Below are positions 63,038 to 64,000 of a stretch of 64,000 nt of DNA, piece by piece; positions within the stretch are counted from its first letter, which is position 1; every line of letters starts with the position of its first letter. Source of the stretch: Pseudomonas tritici (GTDB lineage Bacteria > Pseudomonadota > Gammaproteobacteria > Pseudomonadales > Pseudomonadaceae); contig NZ_CP077084.1 in assembly GCF_014268275.3 (NCBI RefSeq), positions 930,001 through 994,000 of the forward strand, written 5' to 3'. Both the position numbers and the translations under genes were made by a program. The notes below the pieces were generated by a model. It was given only the letters and a program-made list of their open reading frames with translations. It had not been told where the DNA came from and made no database searches.

Positions 63038-63418
63038 TTAATATTCCAGTGCGGCGGGTTTGAGGTACATGCCGTCCGGGCCCTGGGCGATACGCAATTT
63101 GCGCACGTCACCGACCTTGAGCGTGATGTTCTGCGCGGGAGGCGCGAGCAGGCCTGGCAGGCAACCTGGGGATTGGCCCGGTAGCAGCTTCAAGCGCAAC
63201 GACAGATTGCCCGCCGGCAGGTTGAACGACGTGGCTTGCTCCTGGAACAACCGGCCGGCCAGTTGATCATTCAGGTATAGGCCGATCTCGCAGTTGGTCG
63301 GCACTTCCAGGCGTTCCCGGGAAATGATCAGCACCGCATAGTCTTCTGCGGCAACGGCCTGGGGCGCAGCGGCAGACAAGCTCATCAGGCCGGCAAGGGC
63401 AAAAAAAGACCAGCGCAT
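63038..63418 (-). CDS. Small secreted protein of unknown function, 126 aa
   Basis: The start is the ATG at 63418. The signal peptide MRWSFFALAGLMSLSAAAPQ is cleaved probably after AVAA. The mature part is about 100 residues and beta-rich (YAVLIISRERLEVPTNCEIG, LYLNDQLAGRLFQEQATSFN, LSLRLKLLPGQSPGC), with two cysteines that could form a disulfide. I see no metal motif. It lies between copA and copZ, close to both CueR promoters. Its stop is six bases from the -35 of the copA promoter. A role in copper handling is only suggested by position. Confidence 0.75.
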   Translation of the reverse strand: MRWSFFALAGLMSLSAAAPQAVAAEDYAVLIISRERLEVPTNCEIGLYLNDQLAGRLFQEQATSFNLPAGNLSLRLKLLPGQSPGCLPGLLAPPAQNITLKVGDVRKLRIAQGPDGMYLKPAALEY

Positions 63419-63505
63419 GGCGAATGCTCCGTGGTTTGAATCGAAGAGGAATGAAGCTTGGCCTTTGAGGCCGCCAAATACCAGCCCGGCAGAAGTTTTC
63501 AGAAC

Positions 63506-63536
63506 TTGACCTTGCCATCGTGGCAAGGTCGAGACT
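63506..63536 (+). promoter_or_regulatory. CueR-type promoter of copZ
   Basis: TTGACC (63506-63511), a 19-base spacer and GAGACT (63531-63536). The dyad ACCTTGCCA-TCG-TGGCAAGGT (63509-63529) is perfect. It lies 30 to 60 bases before the copZ ATG. Confidence 0.85.
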
Positions 63537-63565
63537 GGGTTCAACCTCATCAAAGGAGTCATGTC

Positions 63566-63763
63566 ATGCAAGTATTCAGCGTTGAAGGAATGACCTGCGG
63601 CCATTGCGTTCGAGCGGTGACCCAGGCGCTGCAGAGCCAGGACCCGGCGGCCAGCGTAAAGGTCGACCTGGCGGCAAAGGAGGTCGGCGTCGAGAGCCGC
63701 CTGTCTGCCGACCAGGTGATCAGCCTGATCACGGAAGAAGGCTACAGCGCCAAGCTTGCCTGA
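63566..63763 (+). CDS. copZ: Copper chaperone CopZ
   Basis: The protein has 65 residues, a single heavy-metal-associated domain: MQVFSVEGMTCGHCVRAVTQ with the GMTCxxC metal site. It ends LITEEGYSAKLA. The ATG at 63566 follows AAAGGAGT. The protein carries Cu(I) in the cytoplasm and hands it to CopA and CueR. It has its own CueR promoter. Confidence 0.93.
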   Translation: MQVFSVEGMTCGHCVRAVTQALQSQDPAASVKVDLAAKEVGVESRLSADQVISLITEEGYSAKLA

Positions 63764-63848
63764 CGGGTAAAAATAGTTAGCGAGCTATCGTGTTCAATGC
63801 GCCCAAGCGCGGCTAGACTGTCGGGCTGCCGTTTGACTTGGGTGCCCG

Positions 63849-64000
63849 ATGAACCTTCGCATAATCCTGATTCTGGGCGCCTTGAGCGCCTTCGCTCCGT
63901 TGGCGATCGATTTTTACCTGCCGGGCTTCCCGGCAATGGCCAAGGCCTTTGCCACCGATGAAAAACACATCCAGCTGACCCTGGCGGTGTACTTCGCTGG
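63849..64000 (+). CDS. Bcr/CflA-type MFS exporter, N-terminal part (3' end outside window)
   Basis: Only the first 50 residues are inside the window. MNLRIILILGALSAFAPLAI followed by DFYLPGFPAMAKAF is typical of the first helix and loop of Bcr/CflA drug:H+ antiporters. The ATG at 63849 follows a GGTGCCCG stretch with a weak ribosome site. The rest lies beyond the window, so the family call is based on the start alone. Confidence 0.75.
   Translation, partial: MNLRIILILGALSAFAPLAIDFYLPGFPAMAKAFATDEKHIQLTLAVYFA

Overview
The window is a contiguous piece of a Pseudomonas chromosome, most likely of the fluorescens group. It has high GC, dense coding and runs of genes that match the known P. aeruginosa order. 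Gene-ends carry many short palindromes with arms of the type TGTGGGAGC(G/T)GGCTTGC, the REP elements typical of P. fluorescens relatives. No IS element, prophage, tRNA, rRNA or CRISPR array was seen. Every gene looks intact except the two cut by the window edges.

Left part (1-24.8 kb, housekeeping): the end of cobI and a cobJ fused to a CbiG-like domain (cobalamin synthesis), a gene of unknown function, and a MarC-type membrane protein. Next comes a block collinear with P. aeruginosa PA4856-PA4839: retS, purD, purH, fis, dusB, a DUF3426 membrane protein, prmA, accC, accB, aroQ, a CtpL-like chemoreceptor, the diguanylate cyclase gcbA, a DUF2333 protein, a NUDIX hydrolase, a SUI1/YciH protein and speA. 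retS and gcbA are both switches between planktonic and attached life.

Middle (24.9-36.6 kb, envelope): a MATE exporter, a large thioester-containing alpha-2-macroglobulin lipoprotein with pbpC (an envelope-defence pair, here split by a small opposite-strand membrane gene), a MazG-like pyrophosphohydrolase, cmoM and two DUF4136 lipoproteins.

Right-middle (36.8-55.3 kb, adhesion island): a complete Tad/Flp pilus locus with its PprA/PprB two-component system. It holds tadG, pprA, tadE, fppA and pprB, a rcpC-rcpA-tadZ-tadA-tadB-tadC-tadD-DUF3613 operon, and a divergent flp. Next to flp are three genes that are not standard Tad parts: a single-domain response regulator, a two-partner-secretion (TpsB/FhaC-type) outer-membrane transporter with no TpsA exoprotein in view, and a strongly repetitive Gly/Val/Thr-rich lipoprotein. 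This extension is the part of the window most likely to hold something undescribed.

Right end (55.6-64 kb): a MaoC hydratase and FabG4-type reductase operon divergent from a thiolase (an acyl-CoA module arranged as in mycobacteria), a RIO-type kinase, and a copper-export module (copA-cueR, a small secreted protein, copZ) with two well-formed CueR operator/promoters. The window ends in the start of a Bcr/CflA-type MFS exporter.
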